From contig ONCE01000003.1 in assembly GCA_900316245.1 (NCBI GenBank), positions 114,399-178,398 of the forward strand: a stretch of DNA of 64,000 nucleotides. The letters run 5' to 3'. Both the position numbers and the translations under genes were made by a program. Position 1 is the stretch's first letter. Each line of letters begins with the position of its first letter. Below the pieces are notes generated by a model. It saw nothing but the letters and a program-made list of their open reading frames with translations. It was not told the origin of the DNA and did not search any database. Positions 17,167 through 26,240 of the stretch are shown here, piece by piece. The stretch comes from an uncultured Bacteroidales bacterium (GTDB lineage Bacteria; Bacteroidota; Bacteroidia; Bacteroidales; UBA932).

Positions 17167-19989
17167 TCATTTATAATAGAAACACGTCGGCGGAATGGAC
17201 TTGAATTCGTTGGTTCCGGGCGCGCACCAGAACCAGCTGAACGCCTCTCCTTCATAATCCTCGAAATACAGGATCTTGAAGGCGTGCAGCCCCTTCTCCA
17301 GCGGGATTTCGCCAAAGGCCGATACTTCCGAATGCGACCCGTCGTTGTTGACCACCAGCACCCCGTCTATATACAGGGCGCTGCCGTCATCGCTGCGCGT
17401 TTCAAAAGTCCACACCCCCGTGATGGGAATGTCAATGTATCCAAAGAAAGTATAGGCAAAATGGTCCTCGCGGTGCGTGCCCCCGATGGTGGGTTCCAGG
17501 ATAACGCCGGTGCCTTCGGCCGGGTCTCCCTCAATTTGGGAGAGAAGCGTAAAGTTGGCTTCGTGATACGTGTAGCGGCAACCGGATTTGAGGTCTTCCC
17601 GCTGGACCGAGGGGTGGAAATACAGTTTGTGGGCCGTCTGGAAAACCATGGGAGAAGGCGTCATGCCCTTTTTGAAAGCCCGGGCACGGATGGGGCCGGA
17701 CTCCCTGAGCGTAAACGGTTCCGTATACACCGGGCTCTCTTCCGTGGGCTCGCTGCCGTCCAGCGTGTAGTGGATGGCGGCGCCCGGCGTCTTGCAGCTG
17801 AGGCTCACTACGGTTTCGTCTTCAAACAAGGACAACTGCCCGTGGATGGCCGGAGGACAGACCGGAGGTTTACGGGTCAGTGAATAAGGACGGGGCAGGT
17901 CATTCCTCTCCGGATTGGGCTTGCGCGAGAGCTTGAAACTAAGAACGCCGCCCTCCATAATCTGCTCATAGGTAAGGAAATGCTGCTCTACCGGCTTCCC
18001 GTTCAGGAAAACCTTGGAAATGTAGGGGCGCCTGGGACGGTCGGCCTTGATGGTGAGGGTCTTTCCATTGCCCAGATGAAGGACCGACTCCTTGAAGAGA
18101 GGGGCGGTCAGCAGATACTCGCCGCTGCCGGGACAGACGGGATACAGCCCCAGGGAAGCCATCACATACCATGCGCCCATCTGGCCGCAATCCTCGTTGC
18201 CGCAGATGCCGCCGGGGTCGGTAGAATAGGTTTCCGTAAGGATCTGGCGTACCACCTGCTGGGAGCGGTAGGGCGCTCCGGTCCAGTAGAAAAGCCAAGG
18301 AAAATGGTGGTCGGGTTCATTGCCCTGGGCATACTGCCCCACTACCCCGCCAATTCCCACCGGATCCACGGTGGTATACCCTTCCGGAGAATAGGTAAAC
18401 AATGAATCCAGCGCATCCTGCAGGTATTTCTCTCCCCCCATAAGGGCGGCCAGTCCCCCCATATCGTGGGGCACGAAGAAACGGTACTGCCAGGGGGAAG
18501 CCTCTGTATAGTCCCTCGAACCTTTCAGCGGATCAAAGTCCTTGACCCACGAACCGTCGGCGTTCCGGCCCCGCATGAAACCGGTTCCCGGCTCAAACAG
18601 CTCCCGGTACCTCAGGGAGCGGGCATCGTATTCCCGGGCTATGTCCCCATGCCCCAGGCTCTCCGCCATGCGGGCTATGCACCAGTCGTCGTAGGCAAAT
18701 TCCAGGGTCTGCGACACCGTCTCTATCTTGAGGTCGGCCGGAATCCAGCCATACAGGTTGTAGAGCTGCGATGCGTTCACATTGTGCTTGTTGGAAGTGG
18801 CTATCATGGCCCGGAGGGCACGCTCCCCGTCAAAGGAGCGGATTCCGCGGAGCCAGGCATCGGCTATGACCGACACGGGATGGTAGCCAATCATGCAGGC
18901 GGTTTCGTCACTGGCGAGCGGCCAGATAGGAAGCTCTCCCAGGCAGTCGTAGTCGTCCAGGAGGGAGTTCACAATGTCTCCCGCGAGTTCGGGGTTGATA
19001 AGGGTCTGCAGCGGATGCCAGGTACGGAACGTATCCCAGATGGAAAGGGTGGAATAAAAGTGCTTCCCTCCTTTCAGCGGCACGTTCCGGCCGCTCTGGT
19101 CCCGGTACAGGCCGTCCACGTCCTCTATCCGGTTGGGTGTCTGGAAAGTGTGGTAGAAGTAGGTATAAAACACATCCGTAGGACCGCCTTTGACCTGGAT
19201 GGTACCCAGGGCCTGTGCCCAGCGGGATTTGGCCCGGGCCAGGGCCTCATCAAAGCCCGTGGTTTCCGCAAGCCGGTTTTTCCGGGCTCCTTCCTCACCG
19301 GTTCCCGAAAGGCCCGCCACCAGGCAGATTTCCTTCACTTCGTCCGGGAAGGTGAACAGCATTTTGCCAGGCCCCACTTCCAGGGCACTCACAAAGGGAA
19401 CGGAGAATTGGGCCGAAAGATAGATATCCCTCCCCTTGGCCCAGCCGTTAACCCGGCGGTGGCCCAGGATCTCCTGCCTTTCCACCCGCAGGGAAACCTC
19501 CTCTGGCACGCACCAGCCTCCCTGGCTATGACGGGCATCCAACAGGACAACCCGCTTGCCCGGCACCTTGAAGGTATAACGGTGATAACCGGTATGCTCC
19601 CAGACGGTAAGCTCGGCCACTACACTTTCCAGCTGCACCTTGTAATAGCCCGGCTCTGCCTCCTCGTTGTCATGGGAAAAAGCCAGGGGCCGGACCTCGT
19701 TGAGGCCCGGGGTTACAAGGAAATCTCCCAAGTCCGGGCATCCGGTACCGGAAAGGTGGGTATGGCTGAACCCTAGAAGAGTCTGATCGCTGTAATGGTA
19801 CCCGCCACAGAGATCCGGGTTGGTATCCGGACTCAGCTGGACAGCCCCGTATGGAACCGTTGCACCCGGATATGTGTTTCCGGATTCAGCCGTTCCGTTG
19901 AACACATTCACTTGCCTGGCAGGGTCTTGGTATTGTGCACAACCGGCCAGCCATAGCAACAACAATATACCCGGATACAATCTTTTCAT
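17167..19989 (-). CDS. GH92 alpha-mannosidase lipoprotein with CHB_HEX and PA14-like tail
   Basis: This 940-residue exported enzyme has lipobox LAGC (C17). The GH92 part (about 25-700) has the N-terminal NVFNGTAESGNTYPGATVPYG motif, the QYAQGNEPDHH segment and the GNEDCGQMGAWYV segment that carries conserved acidic residues of the family. GH92 enzymes are calcium-dependent exo-alpha-mannosidases. After it come a CHB_HEX_C-like domain (AAIHYTLDGSEPTEESPVY) and a C-terminal PA14-like module (EDHFAYTFFGYIDI, RSDDGSALYIDG). The same architecture occurs at 47243. It is the last gene of operon C, 14 bp after GH78, and ends exactly against the convergent GH20 gene. Linkage specificity is unknown. 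Confidence 0.93.
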   Translation of the reverse strand: MKRLYPGILLLLWLAGCAQYQDPARQVNVFNGTAESGNTYPGATVPYGAVQLSPDTNPDLCGGYHYSDQTLLGFSHTHLSGTGCPDLGDFLVTPGLNEVRPLAFSHDNEEAEPGYYKVQLESVVAELTVWEHTGYHRYTFKVPGKRVVLLDARHSQGGWCVPEEVSLRVERQEILGHRRVNGWAKGRDIYLSAQFSVPFVSALEVGPGKMLFTFPDEVKEICLVAGLSGTGEEGARKNRLAETTGFDEALARAKSRWAQALGTIQVKGGPTDVFYTYFYHTFQTPNRIEDVDGLYRDQSGRNVPLKGGKHFYSTLSIWDTFRTWHPLQTLINPELAGDIVNSLLDDYDCLGELPIWPLASDETACMIGYHPVSVIADAWLRGIRSFDGERALRAMIATSNKHNVNASQLYNLYGWIPADLKIETVSQTLEFAYDDWCIARMAESLGHGDIAREYDARSLRYRELFEPGTGFMRGRNADGSWVKDFDPLKGSRDYTEASPWQYRFFVPHDMGGLAALMGGEKYLQDALDSLFTYSPEGYTTVDPVGIGGVVGQYAQGNEPDHHFPWLFYWTGAPYRSQQVVRQILTETYSTDPGGICGNEDCGQMGAWYVMASLGLYPVCPGSGEYLLTAPLFKESVLHLGNGKTLTIKADRPRRPYISKVFLNGKPVEQHFLTYEQIMEGGVLSFKLSRKPNPERNDLPRPYSLTRKPPVCPPAIHGQLSLFEDETVVSLSCKTPGAAIHYTLDGSEPTEESPVYTEPFTLRESGPIRARAFKKGMTPSPMVFQTAHKLYFHPSVQREDLKSGCRYTYHEANFTLLSQIEGDPAEGTGVILEPTIGGTHREDHFAYTFFGYIDIPITGVWTFETRSDDGSALYIDGVLVVNNDGSHSEVSAFGEIPLEKGLHAFKILYFEDYEGEAFSWFWCAPGTNEFKSIPPTCFYYK

Positions 19990-20003
19990 ACTCAGAATAT
20001 TAG

Positions 20004-22415
20004 TTATTCATCGCTTTCTACGGTAACGCCCGGCGGAACGGAGTATTGGACCTCGGTGTCGTGACGTTCTACGGTTATGGGACCATAAGGGGTGGGCTGG
20101 GTAACCTTGACCCAGTCCAGACCGGCGGGCATCTGCGGAGCAATACGGACGCGGCGGAAGCCGGGCTCCAGGGCCACAATGCCGCCCAGGGCCTCATAGA
20201 ACCAGCTTCCGATGCCATTGAAGCAGTTGTGGAGGCGGCTGCGCTCGCCGTTCCAATGTTCCCATACGCCGGTGGCACCGTTGTCCAGCATATAAAGATA
20301 GCCGGGGTATCCGTGCTGCTTGAGCATCCCGTAAATCCAGTCGCACTCCCCGGCCCGGGTGGCCCATTCCGTAAGGACGGGAATCCCTACCAGACCGGTA
20401 GCCAGATGGCCTTTATACAAAGTGGCCGTACGTTCTTTCAGGGTATCCACCACCTGCGGTACCAGTTCTTCAGGCACCACCCCTACCAGCAGCGGATACA
20501 CCAGGTCGATCTGGCTGCCGGAAGCATAGATACCGTCGTGGTAGAAGGTCTCGTGAATCTTGGTCCGGAGGGCCTCCAGGCGCCTTCTGTAGTCGGCGGC
20601 ATCGGCCTGTAAATCCATGGCCTGGGCCATCTTTTCCAAAGCCAGAAAGCTCTGCGCCAACACACAGTTGCTCACCAGGTCCACGGAAGCCGGATCCTGC
20701 ACGTTCACGCCGTCGGGGGCCGCCCAGTCTCCCAGGTACCACCAGCGGTAAGGCGGCGTGGGCCATTCCTTGAGAAGGCCGTCCACGGAATACCGGTCCA
20801 CATACTCCAGCCAGAGCTTCATATTCCCGTAGTAACGTTCCATGGGCCGAGGATCGGCATAGTTCATATACGTACGCCAGGGTGCCTGCACCAGGAAACT
20901 GCACCAATAGGGGCCGCCGCCTGCCTTGTAGGGATTGGGGGCGGTATGGGGCAGGCCGCCGTCGGGACGCTGGGCATCGGCCCACGCCTGCAGCCAGTTC
21001 AAGAAGAGCGGGCTGACCTCGGCCATAATCTGGAGGGACTGGGCCGATGCATTGCCGTCTCCGCCATAGCCCAGCCGCTCGATGCTGGCGCAGTCTACCA
21101 TATAGCCGTCGAAGGCCAGGTTCTCCATGGTACGGAAGACCAGATCGTGGATGGCGTTGAGTTCGGGGTCTGAGCATTCAAAAGAAGCCGGCATGCTGAA
21201 GTTGGTGCGCATCCGGTAGGCCGATGGCTCCTTGGGCGCTTCCTTCAATCCTTCAAACAGCACATAGCGGAACACGTGGTGATTGAAGATGTTCTGGAAG
21301 TGGTCTCCCTCGCCGGCGGCTATGAACTCATCGTAGCCGCAGATGCTGGGATCGAAGAACTCGGGCGAAGCATCGCTATAGGAGATGCGAACCTGGTCTC
21401 CGGCCTTGAGACCGGGGAATTCCACATCCAAAAGGGCGTTGACCACCTGGCCAAAATCGGCCAGCCATTTTCCCTTTCCCAAGGATTCGACGGATACGGG
21501 AGACAGGATTTCCTGAATGGTACAGGGCTCGCACATCTGCATACTGGCCACCATACCCTCAACGGGAACCACTTCCACCGGGCCCCATTCGGGCTCCACC
21601 CGGTTATCCAGGCGTTCTCCCACGAAACCGTTCGGAAACCAGTTGCCCAGGTCCGAATAACCGTTCCAGGCTCCTTTCCAAGAGGCTTCGGTCCAAATCA
21701 CGGGCTCTCCGTTCAAATCCAGTTCCGCCTTTACCAGCGGGCCATCAAACTGGGCGCCAAAAGTGGTCTTCTTGTACCAGCCCGAGCCTATGGCCAGGAC
21801 CAGCTGGTTGGAACCTTCCTGGATGAGGTCGCTCACATCGTATACCACAATGAGCGACCGCTTGTCCAGCTGCGAAACGGCCGGCTGCAGCACAGCCTCC
21901 GACACGCGTTCCCCGTTCAGATAAACCTCGTGATAGCCCAGGGAGTTGACATAGAGAAGGGCCTCTCCGGTCTCCTGAAGAGCGAAATCCTTCTTCAGAA
22001 GCGGGGCTCTCCCCTTTCCCGGAACCGCGCCTATATAATCTCCCTTCAAGCCCTCCAGGGCACCTATACCCAAGCGCTGCCAGGGACTCCAGGCCGATTT
22101 TCCCCGGTTGGTCCAGATACGGACGCGCCAGCAGGTCTGCTGCTTGGAAACCAGGGCCGTTCCCCCATAAGGGACCATCACCTGGTCGTCACTGTCCACC
22201 CTGCCGGAGCGCCACAGGCCGGGGCCCACTTCTATCTCATAAGCCTTCTGCACCACCGGCTTGTCGGAAGCGATCTTCCAACTGAAATGGGGCTGGGTAT
22301 TGTCAATGCCCAGCGGCTCCACCAGGCCTTCGCAGCGGAGGTCGTAAAGTTGCACGGCCGGCTGACAGGCCGCCAGAAGCAGGCCCAGCAGCAGCCAACA
22401 GGAGATTCTACGCAT
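20004..22415 (-). CDS. GH78 alpha-L-rhamnosidase-like lipoprotein, divergent active-site motif
   Basis: This 803-residue protein has lipobox LLAAC (C17). The N-terminal Fn3-like domain (residues about 25-115, EPLGIDNTQPHFSWKI) and the rhamnosidase-N domain (VYLNGERVSEAVLQP) are typical of GH78 and place it in the family. The catalytic region reads VDCASIERLGYGGDGNAS (Asp441, Glu447), whereas the usual form is DCPxRxERLG(W/Y)xGD. The acidic residues remain but the Pro-Gln/His-Arg positions are replaced. The C-terminal beta-sandwich is intact. Relaxed specificity or an alternative sugar is possible. It starts 2 bp after the GH27 stop and lies within operon C. Confidence 0.85.
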   Translation of the reverse strand: MRRISCWLLLGLLLAACQPAVQLYDLRCEGLVEPLGIDNTQPHFSWKIASDKPVVQKAYEIEVGPGLWRSGRVDSDDQVMVPYGGTALVSKQQTCWRVRIWTNRGKSAWSPWQRLGIGALEGLKGDYIGAVPGKGRAPLLKKDFALQETGEALLYVNSLGYHEVYLNGERVSEAVLQPAVSQLDKRSLIVVYDVSDLIQEGSNQLVLAIGSGWYKKTTFGAQFDGPLVKAELDLNGEPVIWTEASWKGAWNGYSDLGNWFPNGFVGERLDNRVEPEWGPVEVVPVEGMVASMQMCEPCTIQEILSPVSVESLGKGKWLADFGQVVNALLDVEFPGLKAGDQVRISYSDASPEFFDPSICGYDEFIAAGEGDHFQNIFNHHVFRYVLFEGLKEAPKEPSAYRMRTNFSMPASFECSDPELNAIHDLVFRTMENLAFDGYMVDCASIERLGYGGDGNASAQSLQIMAEVSPLFLNWLQAWADAQRPDGGLPHTAPNPYKAGGGPYWCSFLVQAPWRTYMNYADPRPMERYYGNMKLWLEYVDRYSVDGLLKEWPTPPYRWWYLGDWAAPDGVNVQDPASVDLVSNCVLAQSFLALEKMAQAMDLQADAADYRRRLEALRTKIHETFYHDGIYASGSQIDLVYPLLVGVVPEELVPQVVDTLKERTATLYKGHLATGLVGIPVLTEWATRAGECDWIYGMLKQHGYPGYLYMLDNGATGVWEHWNGERSRLHNCFNGIGSWFYEALGGIVALEPGFRRVRIAPQMPAGLDWVKVTQPTPYGPITVERHDTEVQYSVPPGVTVESDE

Positions 22416-22417
22416 AA

Positions 22418-24598
22418 CTATTTCACTTTAACATACAGGACCCCGTGAGAAGGGATCATATACTGAGCCTCGGTAGGAATGTCCTTCTGGCGCCACAGGT
22501 CCCGCACCGTTTCGGCCTCCAGGCCAATCTTGGCCAGGGCACCGGAAAGAAGGGTGGGAACCGACTGGCCATTGAGGTTGAAGATGCCCACGGCCTTGCC
22601 GCCATCGGCCAGATCGCGGCTCCAGATCTGCATTCCGTCTTCCTCCACATCCTTGTGGGCCTGCCGGCCCAGGATATCCTGGTTCACGGCATTGACCTCA
22701 TTGTTGCACAGGAGGTTGAAGGTAAAGTCATCCATCTGGGAGAGATCGCAGCCTATGAGCATATTGGCCGCCAGCAGCGACCACAGGCTGATGTGGGTGT
22801 ACTGCTCGTCGGGGGTCAGGCGGCTGTCGCGGAGGTTGTTGCTCCAGCCCACCTTGCCCACCACCAGCATATCAGGGTCGTTCCAATGGCCCGGTCCCGC
22901 ATAGGGATGCAGGCCCACCTGCTGTTTAAAGCCGATGGTGTAAAGCGACTCCCAGGTATCGGTGATGTCTCCGGTAGTACGCCAGGAATTGGCGTCGATG
23001 AAGGCACCCCATTCCCATACCCGGGCATTGCCATACTGGCACAGGGAATAGAAGATATCCCGGGGCTGTTCCCGCAGGTACTGCTGCATCTTCATATAAG
23101 GCCGGATATTAGCGGCCACGGAATGGTCCGCGCTGGCGTTGAACACCTTGGAATATCCGCACCAGTCGTACTTGAGGTAATCCACGCCCCAGGAGGCCCA
23201 GGTCTCGGCGTCCTGCAGTTCGTGGTCCAGCGTACCCAGATAGCCGCCGCAAGTGCGGTCTCCGGGGCTGGAATAGATGCCCAGCTTGAGACCGTTTCCG
23301 TGCAGCCAGTCTCCCAGCGCCTTCATATCCGGGAATTTCTCATTGGGCGAGATGGTGCCGTCGGGATTGCGTTCTTCGGCCTCCCAGGCATCGTCGATGT
23401 TGATATAGGAATAGCCGTAATCGGCCAGGCCGGCATTGATGAAGGCGGCGGCCGAAGCCATTACCTTTTCCTGCGATACGCTCAGGCCCCAGCAGTTCCA
23501 GGAGTTCCAGCCCATAGGAGGCGTAAGGGCAATCTGAGCCCCCACCTTGAGGGTAAAGGCAGCCTTGGCCGAGCCCTTGGAATTGGTAGCCGTAAACACC
23601 AGCGGATAGTCTCCGGCCTGGGTGCAGGTGCCGCTCAGGACGCCCTTGTCCGGATCCAGCACAACGCCTTCCGGAAGGCCTTCCACGGCGTATTTCATAG
23701 GCTTCTCACCCGAGAAAGCCAGGCGGAAGATGACCGGGGAACCGGGCCGTACGCCAAACACGAGGGGTCCGTTGTAACGGGGCGTGGCCGGCGCCTTGGG
23801 AGTAAGGATATACGGGGTGGTTATCTGCTGGGCCACCTCTTCCTCCTCGAAGCGGGGATCCGTGTACACTACCGTAAGCCGCTTATGATGGTCCAAGGGG
23901 ACAAACAGCCTCTTTTCCTTCCAGGAACCCAGGCTCACTTTCTGGGTCTTGGAAGACTCCACCTGGCCGGTCAGGGCATCGGCCACCTCTATCTTGAGGG
24001 TGCCAGCCGTTTTGACGGCCGTGGAAAGGACAACCGTATAGCCGTCTTTTTCCTTTTCCAGATTCAGGCTCACGCAGTCGGTCAGACCCGGTTTCACAAT
24101 CCGGGCGCTCCTTTGATAGAAGCCGCCGGGATCTCCGCCGTTGAATACCCGAACGGCAATGACATTCTCCCCATCCCAGTTGACCCACTTGGGATCTACA
24201 ATGTAACGGCGGGGCTGCTGCCACTCGCCGGAATAGCCGCCTTTATCGGAGGGGAAACGGCCGGTCTTGCCTACCAAGTGGCCGTTGAACCACGTCTCAT
24301 CACTGTCGTCAATGGCGCCCAGGTCCAGCATAATGGCTTCCACCACGCCTTTCTTGAGCGAAGAAGGCACTACAACGTGGATACGGTACCAGCCAATTCC
24401 GTTGGTGTTCTGGATACCCTGCTGGTTCCAGTCCTTGTCCAGGACCAGCACAGGCCACGCGGCATCGGCAAAATCCGGAGCCTGCCAGGCCGGATTGTCG
24501 CCCTTCTGGAAACGGCCGCTTTCCATAATAACTTCCTGGGCCGATGCAAGGCCTCCCGCCAGCAGGAGGGCCCAGCCAATAAGAATCAGTCTTTTCAT
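22418..24598 (-). CDS. GH27 alpha-galactosidase-type enzyme with N-terminal sugar-binding and Ig domains
   Basis: This 726-residue secreted protein has a signal peptide cleaved near residue 20 (LASAQ). Residues 22-170 form a GH2-type jelly-roll sugar-binding domain (VNWDGENVIAVRVFNGGDPG). About 260-352 is a putative Ig/cadherin-like domain (ATPRYNGPLVFGVRPGSPV). The GH27 catalytic barrel follows, with LTPPMGWNSWNCWG at 358, INIDDAWEAEER at 399 and the nucleophile Asp478 in YLKYDWCGY. It should remove alpha-galactose or a related sugar (beta-L-arabinopyranose or alpha-GalNAc in some relatives). It is strongly similar throughout to the 34788 gene, so the two are recent-looking paralogues shared by operons B and C. 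Confidence 0.9.
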   Translation of the reverse strand: MKRLILIGWALLLAGGLASAQEVIMESGRFQKGDNPAWQAPDFADAAWPVLVLDKDWNQQGIQNTNGIGWYRIHVVVPSSLKKGVVEAIMLDLGAIDDSDETWFNGHLVGKTGRFPSDKGGYSGEWQQPRRYIVDPKWVNWDGENVIAVRVFNGGDPGGFYQRSARIVKPGLTDCVSLNLEKEKDGYTVVLSTAVKTAGTLKIEVADALTGQVESSKTQKVSLGSWKEKRLFVPLDHHKRLTVVYTDPRFEEEEVAQQITTPYILTPKAPATPRYNGPLVFGVRPGSPVIFRLAFSGEKPMKYAVEGLPEGVVLDPDKGVLSGTCTQAGDYPLVFTATNSKGSAKAAFTLKVGAQIALTPPMGWNSWNCWGLSVSQEKVMASAAAFINAGLADYGYSYINIDDAWEAEERNPDGTISPNEKFPDMKALGDWLHGNGLKLGIYSSPGDRTCGGYLGTLDHELQDAETWASWGVDYLKYDWCGYSKVFNASADHSVAANIRPYMKMQQYLREQPRDIFYSLCQYGNARVWEWGAFIDANSWRTTGDITDTWESLYTIGFKQQVGLHPYAGPGHWNDPDMLVVGKVGWSNNLRDSRLTPDEQYTHISLWSLLAANMLIGCDLSQMDDFTFNLLCNNEVNAVNQDILGRQAHKDVEEDGMQIWSRDLADGGKAVGIFNLNGQSVPTLLSGALAKIGLEAETVRDLWRQKDIPTEAQYMIPSHGVLYVKVK

Positions 24599-24602
24599 AG
24601 GT

Positions 24603-25532
24603 TTATCTTCTTCCTTTGCTTTCCAAATAGTGAATCAGAAATTCCGGACGGTCGGTCTGGATGATGGAAGTACCCAGGGCCATCACGGGACCGTAGACCG
24701 TATCGGGGTCTTCGCTCTCAAAGGCCTTGTCGTCGTCGTGCCCGCCGCAGAGGGAGGCCCAGATGGTATTGACCCATACCTTGGAGCCGGAATCCAGCAC
24801 CCGCCGGGCGGCATCCTTCACGTTGTCGTTGAGTTCGTTAAAGCAGAGCTCGTAGGCCAGTTGGGGCTCTTCCTGGCAGATATAACTCTCAAAAAGATGA
24901 GCGCCGCCGTCCTGCAGGTTGCTGATCACCGGCATAAACATCATATTGCGGGGATGCTCGGCCAGCTTATCCTGCACTTCCTCCCAAAGCCGGCCGCCCT
25001 TGATGAGAATCTGGTCCGTTACGCCCAGTTCCTCGGTGATGGCCAGCACCTGGTCATAATACTCGTAACCCTGGTCCACGTTTACCGTAATGCGGTCCTT
25101 GCAGAGTTCCAGGGCCTCCTTAAGGGTGGGAATCTTCAGGCCGGGGATGTCTATGCCGTGGCCCCGTTTCAGGTTGAAAGCCTGCAACTCTTCATAGGTG
25201 TAATCGGCCACCCGACCGTGTCCCGTAGTGGTACGGTCCAGGGTGCCATCGTGCATCAGGACCAGCACGCTGTCTTTGGTCATCTTGAGGTCCAGTTCCA
25301 TCATATCCACCCCCATCTTGATAACAGACTCAATGGCGGGGAGGGAGTTCTCAGGGTAATTGCGCCAGTCTCCGCGGTGGGAAACCACTACTACATACTG
25401 GCTCTGAGGGTCGTGCAGAGCGGCCACTACGGCTTCGGCCTTGTTGGCGGCCAGGGGTAAATGGCTCTTGGGCGTGCAGGCCGCTGCTGCCAACAGGGCC
25501 AAAGCACATAGGAAGCTGAATCTTTTATCCAT
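24603..25532 (-). CDS. Lipoprotein glycerophosphodiester phosphodiesterase (GDPD)
   Basis: This 309-residue protein has a lipoprotein cysteine C19 (AAAAC). The GDPD catalytic set is complete: His52-Arg53 (SHRGDWRNYPENS), Glu79 and Asp81 (MMELDLKM), and His94 (VLMHDGTLDRT). It should hydrolyse glycerophosphodiesters to an alcohol and glycerol-3-phosphate outside the cytoplasm. In this operon (between GH27 and the TapB-like gene, 3-4 bp gaps) the substrate may be a phosphodiester decoration or backbone of the target polymer, such as a polyglycerol-phosphate or glycosyl-glycerophosphate, rather than phospholipid debris. That is inference from context. Confidence 0.92.
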   Translation of the reverse strand: MDKRFSFLCALALLAAAACTPKSHLPLAANKAEAVVAALHDPQSQYVVVVSHRGDWRNYPENSLPAIESVIKMGVDMMELDLKMTKDSVLVLMHDGTLDRTTTGHGRVADYTYEELQAFNLKRGHGIDIPGLKIPTLKEALELCKDRITVNVDQGYEYYDQVLAITEELGVTDQILIKGGRLWEEVQDKLAEHPRNMMFMPVISNLQDGGAHLFESYICQEEPQLAYELCFNELNDNVKDAARRVLDSGSKVWVNTIWASLCGGHDDDKAFESEDPDTVYGPVMALGTSIIQTDRPEFLIHYLESKGRR

Positions 25533-25535
25533 AAG

Positions 25536-26240
25536 CTATTGGGTTGGATAGCGACGGTCCTCTATCAGAATCTCCGAGGATTCCAGCCGCATTTTCTTGT
25601 CAAAACAATCGTGACGGACAAAGCCTATTCCGGGCGCGTACCACGTGTCGGACCAAACGTCTCCGTGGTGCATGGGGCCATCCTCCACCTTGCGCTCCCG
25701 CACCACTACGCAGTCATAGGTGCCGGCCGGAGTGATCAGCCGCTCTTTCCTGAGCACCACACGTCCCGTAATGTCTATCTGGTAGGTGAAAGCACTCACC
25801 TTTACCTCGCAATGGCAATCGGGAAGGACATCTCCAACCTCCATTTGGGAAGGCATGATGGCGGCATCTCCCGAATACGTAATCTTGGCTCTGGAAAACA
25901 GGTTCTGAAGAACGGCTTTTACCGTAGCTCCAAAATCCATCCCCACATCTCCGTTTCCTTCGATGCGGGCCGTCAGGTTGGCCGTACCGCCGTACAGGGC
26001 CCTTCCGTTCGGTTTGCGGAGCGTCATTCCGTAATAGACAATCTTTCCGGGGCCGTCCGGCAAGACGGAACCAATGTCCAAGGTTGTGGTCTGAATCACC
26101 TTCTGGGTCCCGGCCTTATAACGCTCATAATAGAGGGTCCGGTTTCCGAAAGTGCAGAAATAGGGCTCCCCGGCCCTGGCCGCCAAGCAACCGAGCAGGA
26201 GAAGTCCCATTGTCAGTATGACAGACTTTATCTGCATCAT
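25536..26240 (-). CDS. Secreted TapB/DUF3108-like protein
   Basis: This 234-residue protein has a signal peptide (cleavage near LAARAG). The rest is predicted beta-rich with repeated strand pairs such as ITPAGTYDCVVVRERK and TWYAPGIGFVRHD. This resembles the DUF3108/TapB-like group, in which 'AGTF(D/E)C' and 'W.apg(V/I)G.vr' recur. No catalytic residues are evident. Members are often periplasmic and poorly understood. Its start overlaps the upstream VanX-like stop by 4 bp (ATGA), and it lies 3 bp before the GDPD gene. I infer a binding or chaperone-like role but do not assign a function. Confidence 0.6.
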   Translation of the reverse strand: MMQIKSVILTMGLLLLGCLAARAGEPYFCTFGNRTLYYERYKAGTQKVIQTTTLDIGSVLPDGPGKIVYYGMTLRKPNGRALYGGTANLTARIEGNGDVGMDFGATVKAVLQNLFSRAKITYSGDAAIMPSQMEVGDVLPDCHCEVKVSAFTYQIDITGRVVLRKERLITPAGTYDCVVVRERKVEDGPMHHGDVWSDTWYAPGIGFVRHDCFDKKMRLESSEILIEDRRYPTQ

